NCBI GenBank assembly: GCA_027257055.1
Contig: JAPVLO010000520.1
Coordinates: forward strand, 248,001 to 312,000
Direction of reading: 5' to 3'
Source: Cephalopachus bancanus
Taxonomy: Eukaryota > Chordata > Mammalia > Primates > Tarsiidae
Length of the DNA stretch: 64,000 nucleotides
Each line of letters begins with the position of its first letter. Position 1 is the stretch's first letter. Of the stretch, positions 1 through 33,253 are shown one piece after another. Position numbers and translations under genes: made by a program. Under the pieces are notes generated by a model that worked only from the letters and a program-made list of their open reading frames with translations, was not told the origin of the DNA and did not search any database.

Positions 1-20
1 TGAGAGAACTGCTCCTACAG
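1..20 (+). CDS. DRP2: DRP2 antepenultimate coding exon (3' end only)
   Basis: The window opens inside an exon. Reading in frame gives (C)TG then RELLLQ, the end of the DRP2 coiled coil, followed at once by the donor gtgagact at 21. It ends in phase 0. Confidence 0.9.
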
Positions 21-1802
21 GTGAGACTAGAGACTGAAAAAGAACCAGGGAAGCCTCTGAGCACAGGGGAAGGGCTGGGGAGCTGGGGGATGGGGGATGT
101 GCAGCAAAGAGGAGGCAAGAAAGAGCTTGGCAGTGGCTCTCAGGTGGCTTCCTGAAGAGAACTGGGCCTGCAGTTGGTGGGAAGCAGGGGAAGGAAGGGA
201 CTGGTATGGTCACATCCCCAGCCAGTTATCTTCCACCTAGTTTTCACACCACCCTGTATGTCACTCTCAAGCCACTGCGGGGCCTGGGGCAGAGGGAGGA
301 CTTCTGAAGGCTCATTTCTTCACAACCCATTGGAATCCAGTACTGATAAGAACAAAGTTCAAAAATCATCCAAAATGTTGATTTTGCTAGTATGGTATTT
401 GCTAGAAAGAAACAGGATTGGACATGTTTGGCAAGAGAAAGAATTTGTGCTATAAAGGGACTTCTCTTGTTACTTTTTGCCCTTTTGTCTCTGAGAGGAA
501 TATGTATGCTGTGGTGTAGCTCTGGAGTCGAACACTCTAAGTTTGAATGCAGCTATGCCAATTAGTAGCTGTGGGGTATTAGGGCAATTATCTAACCTCC
601 CTAAGCCCCAGTTTCCTCATCTATAAAATGGGGTACAAATACTATCAGCTTCATAGAATTGTGGTAACATAAAATGAGAAAATGCATTTGCAGGATTTAG
701 CACGATGCCAGTACACAATAGTACATGATATAGTACACACTTCATAATGTTACCTATTATTGTCATTATATGTAACAGATAATACCATCACCCTGTCTCT
801 TCCCCAGATCCTCCAAGGAATGGCCTCTAAATGAATTTCTGGCGGTTTGTTTTTTTCTTTTTCTTTTCTTTTGCCCCCACCTGGAGGTTTCTAACATATG
901 CTATTATGTCATGAACCAAGGATCAGGTGTGCAACTCTGCATTTCCAGAGAGAGTTGGGTTCTCAATAGCTTATTTATAGATGGCAGCTATAATTATAGC
1001 TGACAGCAAGAGACCTTTAGGTGAAAAGCCATCCTTATCAGAACTGGGAGCCTTTGACACCTGTTGAAGGAAGACAATAATGGGTAATTGAGTATTCTAA
1101 GAAGTTTCCTAAAAGTGGAAGTCACTGTTTTGGGCACTACCAAAAGCTGCTTAAAGTTCAAGGGCAAAGGAATGGGCATGAGGCCTTTCAGGTCCCTTTT
1201 AAGCTCAGTAGTCTGTCAAAGTAAGGTAGGGAAGGCGAAGCCACCTAAGTCATGCCTCACCTCTTGCTAGCCACCCACCGAATCAGATGGCAATGGCTCT
1301 GCAGGATCGTCCTTAGCTTCCTCTCCACAGCAGTCAGAAGGCAGTCACCCCCAGGAGAAGGGACAAACTACTCCAGACACTGAGGCTGCAGGTGAGTTCC
1401 CCTGCCCTCCTCCACCAGCCCCGTCCTCCATGGCTTGTCTTGCCCCAGATTTCCTGCCCAAGATTTTGCTAAGGCTGGGACTAGTTTCTCCTCATGGCTT
1501 TGCACTTAAAGTCAGGAATCATTAGTTTACTGATTGATTTATTCATGTGCTTATTCTACAAAAATATATCAAGTGTCTCCTACATACTAGGCATTGCGCC
1601 AGGGAGATGCAAACATTGCAAGCAGGTCCACCCTTCATCCTCCAGTTCTCTTCTCAAATTTCTTTCTTTTAACTCAGATGATGTGGGGTCTAAGAGCAAG
1701 GATGTCAGTCTGTGCTTGGAGGACATCATGGAGAAGCTCCGCCATGCCTTCCCCAGTGTGCGAAGCTCTGATGTGACTGCCAACACCTTGTTGGCCTCTT
1801 GA
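1..1802 (+). CDS. DRP2: DRP2, dystrophin-related protein 2 (C-terminal end, 5' part outside window)
   Basis: The last three coding exons are 1-20, 1271-1391 and 1678-1802. They join in phase (2 bases of a split codon, then phase 0, then phase 1) and encode about 88 C-terminal residues ending in SSDVTANTLLAS and TGA at 1800-1802. The segment has the end of a leucine-rich coiled coil (LRELLLQ), a Ser/Gln/Pro-rich linker, and the helical tail DVSLCLEDIMEKLRHAFPSV, which I recognise as the DRP2 C-terminus. DRP2 is a short dystrophin relative; in Schwann cells it links dystroglycan to periaxin at the membrane, and its WW, EF-hand and ZZ domains lie upstream of this window. Splice sites are canonical (cag/gtgagt donors, tag and cag acceptors). 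No frameshift is seen. The next gene, TAF7L, is convergent, as on human Xq22.1. Confidence 0.96.
21..1270 (+). other. DRP2 intron with a MIR copy
   Basis: This intron is bounded by gtgaga at 21 and ttgctag at 1270. A MIR-type SINE is recognisable at about 525-760. Short open frames here lack splice context and look like chance. Confidence 0.8.
525..760 (+). repeat. MIR SINE
   Basis: This stretch has the MIR core: an 'agctgtggg..ttagggcaa' segment, then 'cctcatctataaaatgggg', then a region resembling the usual 'gagaat..atgcatttgca..gcacgatgcc' tail. It is diverged, as expected for this old family. Confidence 0.75.
1271..1391 (+). CDS. DRP2: DRP2 penultimate coding exon
   Basis: It is flanked by acceptor ttgctag and donor gtgagt. 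It encodes PPTESDGNGSAGSSLASSPQ and then a Gln/Gly/Thr-rich stretch ending TPDTEAA, and leaves one base (G) for the next exon. It forms the low-complexity linker before the DRP2 C-terminal helix. Confidence 0.93.
1678..1802 (+). CDS. DRP2: DRP2 last coding exon with stop
   Basis: The acceptor is the pyrimidine-rich tttcttttaactcag. The carried G plus AT gives Asp, and the exon encodes DDVGSKSKDVSLCLEDIM and onward to TLLAS, then TGA. The two human DRP2-specific features (the EDIMEKLRHAF helix and TANTLLAS end) are intact. Confidence 0.95.
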
Positions 1803-4800
1803 TGGAGCCAGATCTCCATCCTATAGTCCATAGTCCTCTCCTGGTTCCGATCAAAGCCTCCCCTCAGCCTTCACCCAACCTTCCCAGTTTCTACTGGCCC
1901 CACATTCCTCAAGCAAAGTTATCTGGGCTCCAGGCAGCAGAAGGGATCTGGTGGTATGTGAGGTGGGTGTTGGGGGGCAACAGGGAAAGGGGAGGCATGA
2001 TTCCTCTGATTCTAGAAATGTTCCCTTTAATCTTTTTAAGTTTGAGACTGCTCCCTTAAGTACCCTTCTGTTGCAGCCCAAGCAAATGGTACTTGGCCAT
2101 TCAGATGGGGAACAGAGAAGCTGACTTGTAGAGTTAAGCAGTGCCCACAGGCTCCTTTCCCTTCTCCATGGAATTATGGAGAGGGAGAAGCCTAATGACC
2201 CCAAGGTTCCAGCATCATGAATCCACAGGGGTTAACCCTACTTCTCTGTCCCAACTCAGGGAGGCAACAAAGTATCACTGAGATACCCCTCCTCCCCAAG
2301 TGCCCCTGAAACAGTCTGGTCAGTGTGTATCCTATTACTCCAGCTCCGGGACAGATCTCTAGCCATTCTGATGTTGCCTAGATGTTGTTTCTTCTGCAAA
2401 TACCTTCAGTTTCTTCTGCCTCAGTCCCTGGAAGACCTTCCTCAAGTTCATTTGGAAATATTAAAGATATACTTAATAGGTTTAGATATTTTGCCCCAAT
2501 CCTCCTATTTCCTGAAGGCCTCAGCATCCTGAGAGAACCACTAAGTTGCTCTGGAAACCCAGCTGAAACCACCCTTTGCTCCTCTGAGTCTGTCCTCACA
2601 GACATGGGGAAGGAATGGCAGATTGCTCAGCAAGGGGGTCTTGTTCTCCTTGGGTGAGAAAGGGGAAGCCCCCCTCTAGCCTGGAGGAGTATGACTGCCT
2701 AACACACTCCCAGTGACCCTTCTAGCTCTTAGGCTGAATCAAGTGAGGTGGCTGATTGCCCCCAGCTAATTAAGGTATTTGCAACTGGCCACCTTGAGTA
2801 GCTGCCTCTCCCTAGGGGCCCCTGGCCACAAATCAGGAAGCTGGGCACTTTCCATCCAGACAACAGTAAGGCCTTCCTATGCATAAAACTGTTCTAACTC
2901 TGGAAGGTGAACTCAATCTTCAAACTGAACTAACTCTTCCAAAGCAACATATACCATGATCCTTGTATCCAGAAACTGTAGATAGTAAGGGTGGGGAAGT
3001 GAGCTTGGGAACTTTGAACAGATTCAGAGCCTACTTAGGTAGTTTTCTATGAAGAGGGGCTTTATAATCTAGAGCCCTGCAGTCAACTTAATTTGCCTAA
3101 GTTTATAGACATACATATCTATTCTACATATCTACTGTACATTAGTGCTCTCCTGGCCTCACTCACACATTAAATTCTAATACCTCTGGAAGTATTAATG
3201 TTCTGCCTTGCTCTTTGTTAGCCCCAGCCTCTGGTTGGAAAGATAGATAGATCCTGGCTGCTCCCCTAGGATGTCTCTCTCCATTGATGTTTGGGGTGGG
3301 TTGTCCTCAAGACCAAAGCAACAGAAGCCTGTGACCACAGAAGAATCTAACAGGAAGAGTCACCGTTCTCTTTACTCATTCCATATCTTGTTCCCTTGAG
3401 ACCTGGGCCTTGGGTGAATTTTTCTGGGCTCCCTTAAACAATGATTCAGGTGCCAAAACAGAGCAAATCCAAGCTCTGCCTATCCCATGCAGAAAAGAAG
3501 GAACAAATAGACCTTTATTAGCCTTTGCCAGGCTAAGACACAGAGTACATTCTCTGGCCCCTTCCAATTTCTAAGTTCAGGCTCATGGCCTTAAAGAAAG
3601 CAGCAGTTGCCACCAAGATCAGGAGAGAGTGAGACAGTTGGGGTGTTGTGTTATAGTCAAGCTGTGGGTCAGTGTGTAGAACTGCCAGGGACCTGGATTG
3701 ATCTGCTGCAATGGAGGTAGGGTGGTGGTGTGGGTTCAGAAGCTTAGGGTTGCCTCCTCCCCAACTAAGCCTCAGGTCTAGGGTGTCAGACCTCATAGCA
3801 CAATATTTGCTGTAGTATTCATGAGGTCTCCAGATGGGAGCACTGGTATCCGGGTAGATGGTAAGCAGGTTAGGGAGGTATCAATCACAGAGCCTGGGCA
3901 TCAGTTGGAGTAGGAGCATAATTGTAGGGGCCTAGATTGTGGATAGGACTGTGAGACAGAGGGCTCAGGGACTTGGAGGCATATGCCTGCTAAGCCTTAG
4001 ACAGGCAAATATTATGGAACAATCTTTTACCAGGAAAGTGCTGGGAAGTCCTTTCCCTTTCCCCTCTCCACTCCTCAACCAAGAGCTCTTGGGCTGCAGA
4101 GGGCCTGCAGCAACTGCAGTGAGCCAGGCATGGTAGAAAAGACGTATGTAGGATTTGTGTTGTGGGTGAACTTAAGCAGCAGGTCAAGAGTTGAATTCTC
4201 ACTAAGGAGGTCACTGACACTTTAAGGGCCTGTGTTTGCCTTAATGTCTGAGGTGAGTATGTCGCTCAAAGCCCAGTGACAGTCACTGTAGTATGTGTGG
4301 GAAGTTTGCCCTCAGTGAGATAAATGGATCCCTGGGCACTGTGAATCCAAATTGGGGTTGGATTTATGGAAATGTGTTGGATGTTGTTAGGTATCTGTTG
4401 TATATCATGTCTTCTAAAGGTATTGTATGTGGCACTGTGTGATTTATAGCCCTACATTGGAAGGGTGATGAAGGGAGTTGCTGGGTTGATAGCCTAAGGA
4501 AAACCTTCTGACTGTGGGATTAGCATCAGTGATAAGAAATGTGAGTGTTTGCTGGGATTGTTGTCAAATAGTATCAGAGAACAGTTAGGGCTACTAATGG
4601 GCAATTTATCTGTGACAGAGTTTGATAGACACCAAAAAAGCCATTAGAGGGTACCTCTGCATCCAGCTAGAGCAGAGTGGATTTACGTTAATTGGGGATT
4701 GTTAGGGAAGGCTAACTGGCTGGGGGACATTAGACTGTGATATGGTTCCCTTAGGGAAGGTCCCACCCAGGAGGACATGTGCCCTTCTCTCCAGACTGGA

Positions 4801-5645
4801 AAGGCTAGTATCAAGGCCCTCGAGTGCCCATTTTCTTCCAGGCCCAAAGTTGGGAAATATTTCCCTGCAGAGAAACCTGTTTGAGTTGCTGGTGCTCTAG
4901 GAACTGGGCTGGCAGGCCACAGCAATGAGAAACCCTGAGGCCAGGCAGAGGCCAATCCTGGAAGATGTTTTTCCCTCAGATTCATTTTAAGGAACACCTG
5001 AGCTTTCTGGGGTATGTGTTTGAGATTTGGGCTTCAAATCAGACTAGAGCATTATTTGAACTCGCCTTCTCAATGGCAGAGTCATGGCATCTGGGACCAT
5101 TTCAGGGCCAAGACTCCCATCCAATTTCCCTTCTCATATGTGACAGATAACCAAGAAAGTAGCTACCTTAACATGGAACAATTCTGGGAGATAAACGGGG
5201 CCCTATGCTAGGGCTGTGGAAACTTAATTCCTCAGCTGGGCAGAGAACAAAGGAATACTTCAGCTACTTCTCACCCTTTTAACACCAATGGCTGTGGGAA
5301 AGGGAAAGGCTCAAGGCCAGGGCTCAGCTCCCAGGTCGGTCTCCTCCGCAGCTGCTGCATTTGGGAGGGGGTCTGGTTGAATGTCCTCACTGTCGCCAGG
5401 GCAGTATTGAGGTCACACTGAAGCCTGCTATGCTACTTGCTGGCTGCAAGAACTGGTCACAGGGATCAGAATTGGGGAAGGTATTCAGGGAGGTGGCAAG
5501 GGTAGCATGGAAGTATACAAAAGTTTGGGACAAATGGGCAGGGTTGGGAACAAATTGGTTAACTTTGATTGCCACTCACTGTGGTGCTTTCCCCCTTTCC
5601 CTTGAATTCTGCTTTGAACAGAATAAATTTGTATTTGTTTACTTT
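1803..5645 (+). other. DRP2: DRP2 3' untranslated region
   Basis: The sequence runs on after the stop without an obvious transposon. The first strong AATAAA with a GT/T-rich downstream element is at 5622. The implied UTR of about 3.8 kb fits the long DRP2 messenger as I remember it. Open frames inside, on both strands, show no recognisable domains. Confidence 0.75.
5622..5627 (+). terminator. DRP2: DRP2 polyadenylation signal (AATAAA)
   Basis: AATAAA is followed by T/GT-rich sequence (ttgtatttgtttactttgtt), a typical downstream element. Cleavage is expected near 5640-5650. Confidence 0.7.
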
Positions 5646-6182
5646 GTTCCTGTAGTCATATTCTTTGACTGATGTTTCACATCTTTCCCTTATTTGGAGG
5701 TAGGGAGAGAAGGCGGACCAAGAAGCCACAGAAACACTAAAACATAAACCCATCAGGTGAGTCCAACACCTATGGGACAAAAAAAGATACTTCCATTGGT
5801 CCCATCACCACTGTTACCTGGATGGGTCTCTCAAGCCCCCTCTCAAGCCTCCTCTCCCCAAATTAGCTAGCTGTCGCCTCATGGGATGAAATCTATATAG
5901 CAATGGTTTCCAGGGAAGGGAGTAAGGGGGAACACATTAATCTGAAGAATTTTTCACCAGCATGAAGCAATATAAGAAAAATCAAGACAATGCATTGGAG
6001 TTTCCATAAAGTTATATTTATTCAATTTAAATATCGTTTATACTGAGATTATAACTTTTTTGTGTTAAAATGTCTCTGAATTAGTGGTGATAGCAATTTT
6101 AAATGCCACTTTCTGGCAAAATAAAATCCTGTCAGTTCCTCTGATCCCCACCACTGGTTTTTCTTTTCTCATCAAATTACAG
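5646..6182. other. Intergenic, nothing recognised
   Basis: This is the gap between the DRP2 poly(A) signal and the first transposon. I see no coding exon, RNA gene or clear repeat. Confidence 0.6.
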
Positions 6183-6310
6183 CAGTACTGTCCAATATAA
6201 ATATAATGCAAGCCACATATGTAGTTTTAAATTTTACAGCAGTCATATTAAAAAGTAAAAATAAATGGGAGAAATTAATTTTAATAATGTATTTTTGGTC
6301 ATTCTACTAA

Positions 6311-6601
6311 TTTTTTTTTTTTGAGTTGGAGTCTCACTCCGTTGCCCAGGCTGGAGTGCAGCGGCACACTCAAGGCCACCCCAGCATCAACCTGTTGGGC
6401 TCCGGCGATCCTTCCGCCTCAGCCTTCCAAGTAGCCAGAACTATAGGCATGCACTACCACGCCAGGCTAATATTTTATTTATTGTAGAGACGAGTTCTCA
6501 TCAAGTTGCCCAGGCTGGTCTCGAACCCTTGGGCTCAGGCAATTCACTCACCTTGGCCTCTCAAAGTGCGGGGATTACAGGCTGAGCCACCAAGCCCAGT
6601 C
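6311..6601 (-). mobile_element. Alu SINE
   Basis: It begins with a T run and runs through 'ggagtctcactccgttgccc' to 'gctgagccaccaagcccagt', a full dimeric Alu in antisense. It has the 'ggctcagcctgtaat' start variant shared by the younger Alus here. Confidence 0.92.
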
Positions 6602-6602
6602 T

Positions 6603-6890
6603 ATATTTTCAGTCATTCTTAGTGATCTATCACAGAAACAAAGAACTGAATAACACATGTTCTCGCTCATAAGTGAGATCTGAACATTAATCACAATAGA
6701 ACAAAGGAGGGATCAGCAGTCACAGGACACTGCCAGGGGAGGGAGTAAGGAGGAACACATAAAGAACACAAAGGGTACCTGGTCCTAAACCAGGGGAAGT
6801 GAGGACCAGTTGGAGGCCCAAACTTCACCTGCACATACAGTACTTGTGTACCTAACCCTGACTTGTATACCATATCTTTATAAAATAAAA
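6603..6890 (+). mobile_element. L1 3' end, 5'-truncated
   Basis: The L1 3'UTR is recognisable from 'cacatgttctcgctcataag' through 'aggggaagtgaggaccagtt' to 'atctttataaaataaaaa'. The same 3' end occurs at 39,179-39,290 (+) and, antisense, near 30,905-31,062. Confidence 0.8.
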
Positions 6891-7016
6891 ACGTATTTTA
6901 TTTAACCAAATTTGGATATAGTAACCCAATATATCAAAAGTTTATCCTTTCAACATGCAATCAGCATAAAGCAATTATTGAGATTTTTATATTTTTTTTT
7001 ACTAATTCTTTGGAAT

Positions 7017-7551
7017 TGTCAAGCAAGCTGACAGATTCAGCTGGTAAAAAACAAACAAAACCAAGAAATGCAGATAGATTCAGATAGCTGATTCTTTATA
7101 TAGACAGCAAAAGCAAAATCAGCAATGGTATCAGCTCCCTGCATCCCCTGTCCCATTGGATGACACTGAAACAAAAGGGGCCAGATGGCACCAACATGGA
7201 TAGTGAAACTCCCTGGTGCTGCATAGCCAATGCCACACTGCAGCTAAGGAGTTTTATGGCCTGCAGCTGTACCCTCTGGGGTGGGGGATGGGGCAGGCAG
7301 AAAGCCCTAGGCCTTACTGGAATGAGAGACAGATGAGCAACTGCCTCATGGCAGCCTCCCACCAAATAGAGAGGCAAGTGAGAAACAGTCTCGTAATGAC
7401 TCCTCACAAGACTGCTTGTCTTCCCATGTTCTGGGAGGATCAAAGAGCATCCTGCCAAGACCCAAGTCAGTCTGCAGTTGAGCCTTACCCACATGGCCCA
7501 TGTGGATAGTGCAAGGTCATCAGGATGCCATCACAGAGCAGTTCCCCTACA
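7017..7551 (-). mobile_element. Candidate solo LTR, minus orientation
   Basis: This 535-bp block interrupts the hAT remnant. Read on the minus strand it starts TGTAGGGGAACTG and ends GCTTGACA (TG...CA), with a TATATAAAG box about 80 bases before its 3' end, as in a retroviral LTR. The flanks (ggaat / aggac) are at best a decayed target duplication. No family was recognised. Confidence 0.4.
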
Positions 7552-7696
7552 AGGACCCAGTGTATATTTTACACTTACTGCATATCTCAATTCAGGCTAG
7601 CCATATGTTAGATGCTCAAAAGCTGCATGTGGCTAGTGGATGCCATTATATGGAACAGTGCAGGTCTGCAAAAGTCCGAATCAATGAGCTATAGCA

Positions 7697-7989
7697 GCTG
7701 GGCTCAATGGCTCAGCCTGTAATCCCGTGCCTTTGGGAGGCTGAGGTGAGTGGATTGCCTGAGCCCGCGGGTTCGAGACTCACCTGGGCAACTTGGCGAG
7801 ACCTCATCTCTACAATAAATCAAAAAATTAGCCGGGCGTGGTAGCGCGCGCCTGTAGTTCCAGCTACTTGGAAGGCTGAGGCGGAAGGATCGCCAGAGCC
7901 CAGCAGGTCAAGGCTGCGGTGGCTTGGAGCAGCCACTGCACTCCAGTCTGGGCAACAGAGTGAGACTCCAACTCAAAAAAAAAAAAAAA
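7697..7989 (+). mobile_element. Alu SINE with perfect target duplication
   Basis: Full dimer from 'gctgggctcaatggctcagc' to 'ctccaactc' plus an A tail. The 13-bp target duplication atgagctatagca is identical at 7684-7696 and 7990-8002. Confidence 0.95.
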
Positions 7990-8002
7990 ATGAGCTATAG
8001 CA

Positions 8003-8370
8003 AAGGAAAACTTCCTGAGTACATGTGTGCAAGTACACATTGAGATGGCACACAATCAGAACCACAAAAACCTCGGGTAACTAGAGGGGCATGGTGAAGT
8101 AGTTCCCTGGGTTACATTAAGAAGTGGTGGAAGAAGGGAGAGAAGGGTATTTGCAACCACACTAGCTTGCCCTTGGCCCTTCCTGTTGTGTTGTCTCCCC
8201 TACACATCCTGCCTCTTAGCAGAGCTCTAGCTGCTTTTGGCCTGCAGTATTGGAGGCGGCATGAAGGCTCTTCTATCTCTTTCACTCCTGGAAGTCACCT
8301 GTGGCTCATGTGCCACCTTCAATGGCCTCAGTCTCTCTGGCATGTCCCAGGGTACTTTCTATTTGTTTGT
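8003..8370. other. Intergenic, nothing recognised
   Basis: Unique-looking sequence between two Alus; no exon or RNA gene seen. Confidence 0.5.
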
Positions 8371-8662
8371 TATTGTTGTTTTTGAGTTGGAGTCTCACTC
8401 CATTGCCCAGGCTGGAGTGCAGTGGCACGCTCACAGCCACCCCAGCATCGACCAGCCGGGCTTAGGCAATCCTTTCACCTCAGCCTTTCAGGTAGCCAGA
8501 ACTACAGGCATGTGCTACCATGTCCAGCTAATTTTCGATTTATTGTAGAAATGAGGTTTCGCCAAGTTGCCCAGGCTGGCCTTGAACGTGCAGGCTCAGG
8601 CAATCCACTTGCCTCGGCTTCCCAAGTGCTGGGATTACAGGCTGAGCCATCGAACCCAGCCT
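8371..8662 (-). mobile_element. Alu SINE
   Basis: Antisense dimer ('ttggagtctcactccattgc' ... 'ctgagccatcgaacccagcc'), flanked by the 12-bp direct repeat ttctatttgttt. Confidence 0.93.
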
Positions 8663-9150
8663 ATTTTCTATTTGTTTACCATACCAATCTTCTGCCTTAC
8701 TTTGTCTACGAGGTTTATCTTCTTTTCAAACTCTGCCTTTCCCCTACCTTTTAGCTCTGACACTCAATCCCTTTCCCTAATTCTTTCTCCTTATTCTCAT
8801 ACTTTGGGTTCCTAGTTTCTGAAAAAAAAAATGGTTTTTAAAAAATATATATCTTGGTTTTCAATGTGTCCTCTAACTTCTCTCCAAATCTTGGCTTCAT
8901 CCTGTCTGCCTTTAACATCCCTGTCTCCCTCAGTCCTACTTCTCCCCCTGCACTGCCCCCAGTATTCCTGCTGTCTCCATCCCACCTCCACAGGCCGTGC
9001 CTACACATATTGGCCTCTTCTCTGCCCATGGCTGAACTTCAACTTGGAGTAGGAGCATTAAAAGCACAGAGAACTTGGGAGTACATTTCCTAAAGCAGCA
9101 CTAACTTTGTCAATTTGGGTCACACCTGGGGCTAGCTGGGCTACTTCCAG
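8663..9150. other. Intergenic, pyrimidine-rich, nothing recognised
   Basis: A C/T-rich stretch with small overlapping open frames that have no splice sites or domains. I see no supported feature. Confidence 0.5.
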
Positions 9151-9260
9151 AAAATTCTCGGATACCTCTGTATGATAAGCATCATCACCCTTGATTTGCA
9201 GATGAGGAAACAGAGGCTCTAAGAATCATAGAGACTTGCCCAAGACAAGTTCCAACCTTG
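9150..9260 (+). repeat. MIR SINE fragment
   Basis: The MIR core 'cagatgaggaaacagaggct' followed by 'gacttgcccaaga' is clear. Confidence 0.75.
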
Positions 9261-9462
9261 TGTTTGTTTCACTACATAATAATTCAATCCAAATATTGGA
9301 GCTGCCATTTTATCACTTCTCTATACACCCCTTCTCCAAATTCCAATGCTATATGGTTAATACAAGATGATTAGCTTAGTTCATTAGGAGTTATCCTAAG
9401 ATAAGAACTGTTTGGAAGGATGCCCATGACTGATGATATCTTCTGTCATTTTCTAATCAGAG

Positions 9463-9817
9463 TGAAATGGTCTGAATGTGTCCCCCCAAAAGGTGTATGT
9501 TGAAACATAATCTGCAATGTGTTGGTGTTAAGAGGCAGGGTTTTTGGGAGGTGATTAGGTCCTGAGAGTTCTACCCGTGTGAGTGGGATTAGTGCCCTTT
9601 TAAAATAAGCCTGAGGGAGCTCATTTACCCCTTCCACCATGTGTAAGGATGCAGCAAGAAGGCACCATCTATGAAACAAACAGAACCCTCACCAGATGCC
9701 AAATCTGCTGACGCCTTGAGCTTCTCAGCCTCCAGAACTGTGAGCAATACATTTCTGTTGTTTATGATTTACCCAGTCTGTGGTATTTGGTTATAACAGC
9801 CCAAACAAACCAAGACA
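9463..9817 (+). mobile_element. MaLR solo LTR (MST/MLT1-like, ERVL-MaLR)
   Basis: It starts tgaaatggtctgaatgtgtc and ends ...aaaccaagaca, with the hallmark 'gtgattaggtcctgagag' and 'gcctccagaactgtgagcaa' segments of MaLR LTRs. Flanking bases cagag / tagag are a near-match 5-bp target duplication. Non-coding. Confidence 0.85.
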
Positions 9818-9916
9818 TAGAGTTTATTGTTTGTCTCCTTGTTTCCTTTTAGATATGAGTGTGTTCATCATGGGGACAGTTTAATAAATTAACAGCAATC
9901 AATTTAAAAGAAACAG

Positions 9917-9926
9917 TTTATTTATT
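9917..9926 (-). terminator. TAF7L: Candidate TAF7L polyadenylation signal
   Basis: Two overlapping AATAAA hexamers (aataaataaa) on the minus strand, about 930 bases after the stop. Confidence 0.45.
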
Positions 9927-10462
9927 GCTTAAAGAACATGGATCATGAAAATTTAATACAGCTGAAAAAGAACCCCAAACAACCTAAGGTTGTTAAGGAA
10001 GTTTGCATAGGCATTATAGGTATCTGGTTCTTCCTAGCCTTTTCTGATGGGTGTTACGTTGAGGAAGCTTATGATGAAGATAACAGCTCAGAATTTCTTC
10101 ATCTCTACTCTATTCCCTTAGCTGGTGAATAACAACCAGCCCTTTCTAAAAACACAACAGCAGAATAAATGTAAGCAGAAGCAAGAAATCATCCCTGAGC
10201 AGGACAACAGCCCTAGTACCTGAACAGAGACTGGACCCAACCTAGTATTAACTGCTGCGAGGTAGGCACTTAAATTCACTGTGGAAGGTCCTAGTCTTTG
10301 GTAAAAATGAATTGATATTTTGTTTTTGTTTTAGGAAATGTTTCAAACAAACAGAAGAGTTAAGAAAATCTCAAACAGAGGGGCTAGAATGTCTGCCTTT
10401 GGCAAGCATGGTTAACTCATCTGCTGGCACCATAGCACAGAAACAGTATAAATAATTCCCAT

Positions 10463-10582
10463 TTGGCACGGTGTTGTGTGCCTGTAGTTCTAGCTACTCA
10501 GGAAGCTGAGGTGGGAGGATGTGTTAAGCCCAGGAGTTCGAGTCCAGCCTGGGCAACACAGCAAGACCCAGTCTCCAAAATA
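10463..10582 (+). mobile_element. Partial Alu (monomer-like)
   Basis: Carries 'gtgcctgtagttctagctac' and 'gttcgagtccagcctgggca' but no second arm. It is antisense within the presumed TAF7L 3'UTR. Confidence 0.75.
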
Positions 10583-10852
10583 ATCATCATAGTAATACCA
10601 ATTCTCAAACTGACAAAGATAAACTAAGTCCCATGACTGAATGGGGTCTTTTAAGACTACTACTTTTTTTTTTTAATACTGTCCCTTTTTATATGACTAC
10701 AAACATCAAACATTATAACTAGCAAGAAAGGTGCTAACAAATACAGTTGATTTCACATAAGGCAACTGAAGGGTCAGAAACATGCACAATTTCATCCAGT
10801 CTTCAGGCTGGATGGTGAATCCAAGGTTTGTGTGCCAGGCTAAAGGTTCTCC

Positions 10853-33168
<22,316 letters not shown>

Positions 33169-33221
33169 GATGTGCGGCAGTTGGGGTTGCAAAATGGCTT
33201 CCTCTATGGTCATGTGATCTG

Positions 33222-33244
33222 GAAGGTTCCAGAACTTTCCTGAA
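33222..33244. promoter_or_regulatory. TAF7L: Perfect five-unit heat-shock element upstream of TAF7L
   Basis: Five alternating GAA/TTC units with exact 2-base spacers: GAA 33222-33224, TTC 33227-33229, GAA 33232-33234, TTC 33237-33239, GAA 33242-33244. It ends 54 bp upstream of the TAF7L start codon. HSF binding is inferred. Confidence 0.7.
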
Positions 33245-33245
33245 G

Positions 33246-33253
33246 TGATGTCA
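33246..33253. promoter_or_regulatory. TAF7L: CRE-like octamer
   Basis: tgatgtca differs from the palindromic cAMP response element by one base (the CpG is lost). It is directly 5' of the heat-shock element. CREM-type regulation is plausible for a testis gene, but one octamer is weak evidence. Confidence 0.35.

Larger units (their letters stand above)
6183..7663 (+). mobile_element. hAT-Charlie type DNA transposon remnant (MER1/MER5-like), split by later insertions
   Basis: The left end is cagtactgtccaatataaa and the right end is ...tggaacagtgcag, roughly inverted. The internal phrases 'gccacatatgtagttttaaa', 'aacccaatatatc' and 'ttttacacttactgcatatc' match a non-autonomous hAT family as I remember it. 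Host segments are 6183-6310, ~6891-7016 and ~7552-7663. An Alu, an L1 3' end and a candidate LTR sit between them. The exact family name is uncertain. Confidence 0.65.
9900..10852 (-). other. TAF7L: TAF7L 3' untranslated region (extent inferred)
   Basis: It lies directly 3' of the TAF7L stop codon. The only close AATAAA pair on this strand is at 9917-9926. Weaker ATTAAA-type hexamers occur nearer the stop (about 10,672), so the end is uncertain. A partial Alu lies inside in antisense. Confidence 0.45.

Noticed and set aside
1594..1831. Alternative frames over the last DRP2 exon
   Set aside because: Only the frame ending DVTANTLLAS continues in phase from both preceding exons.
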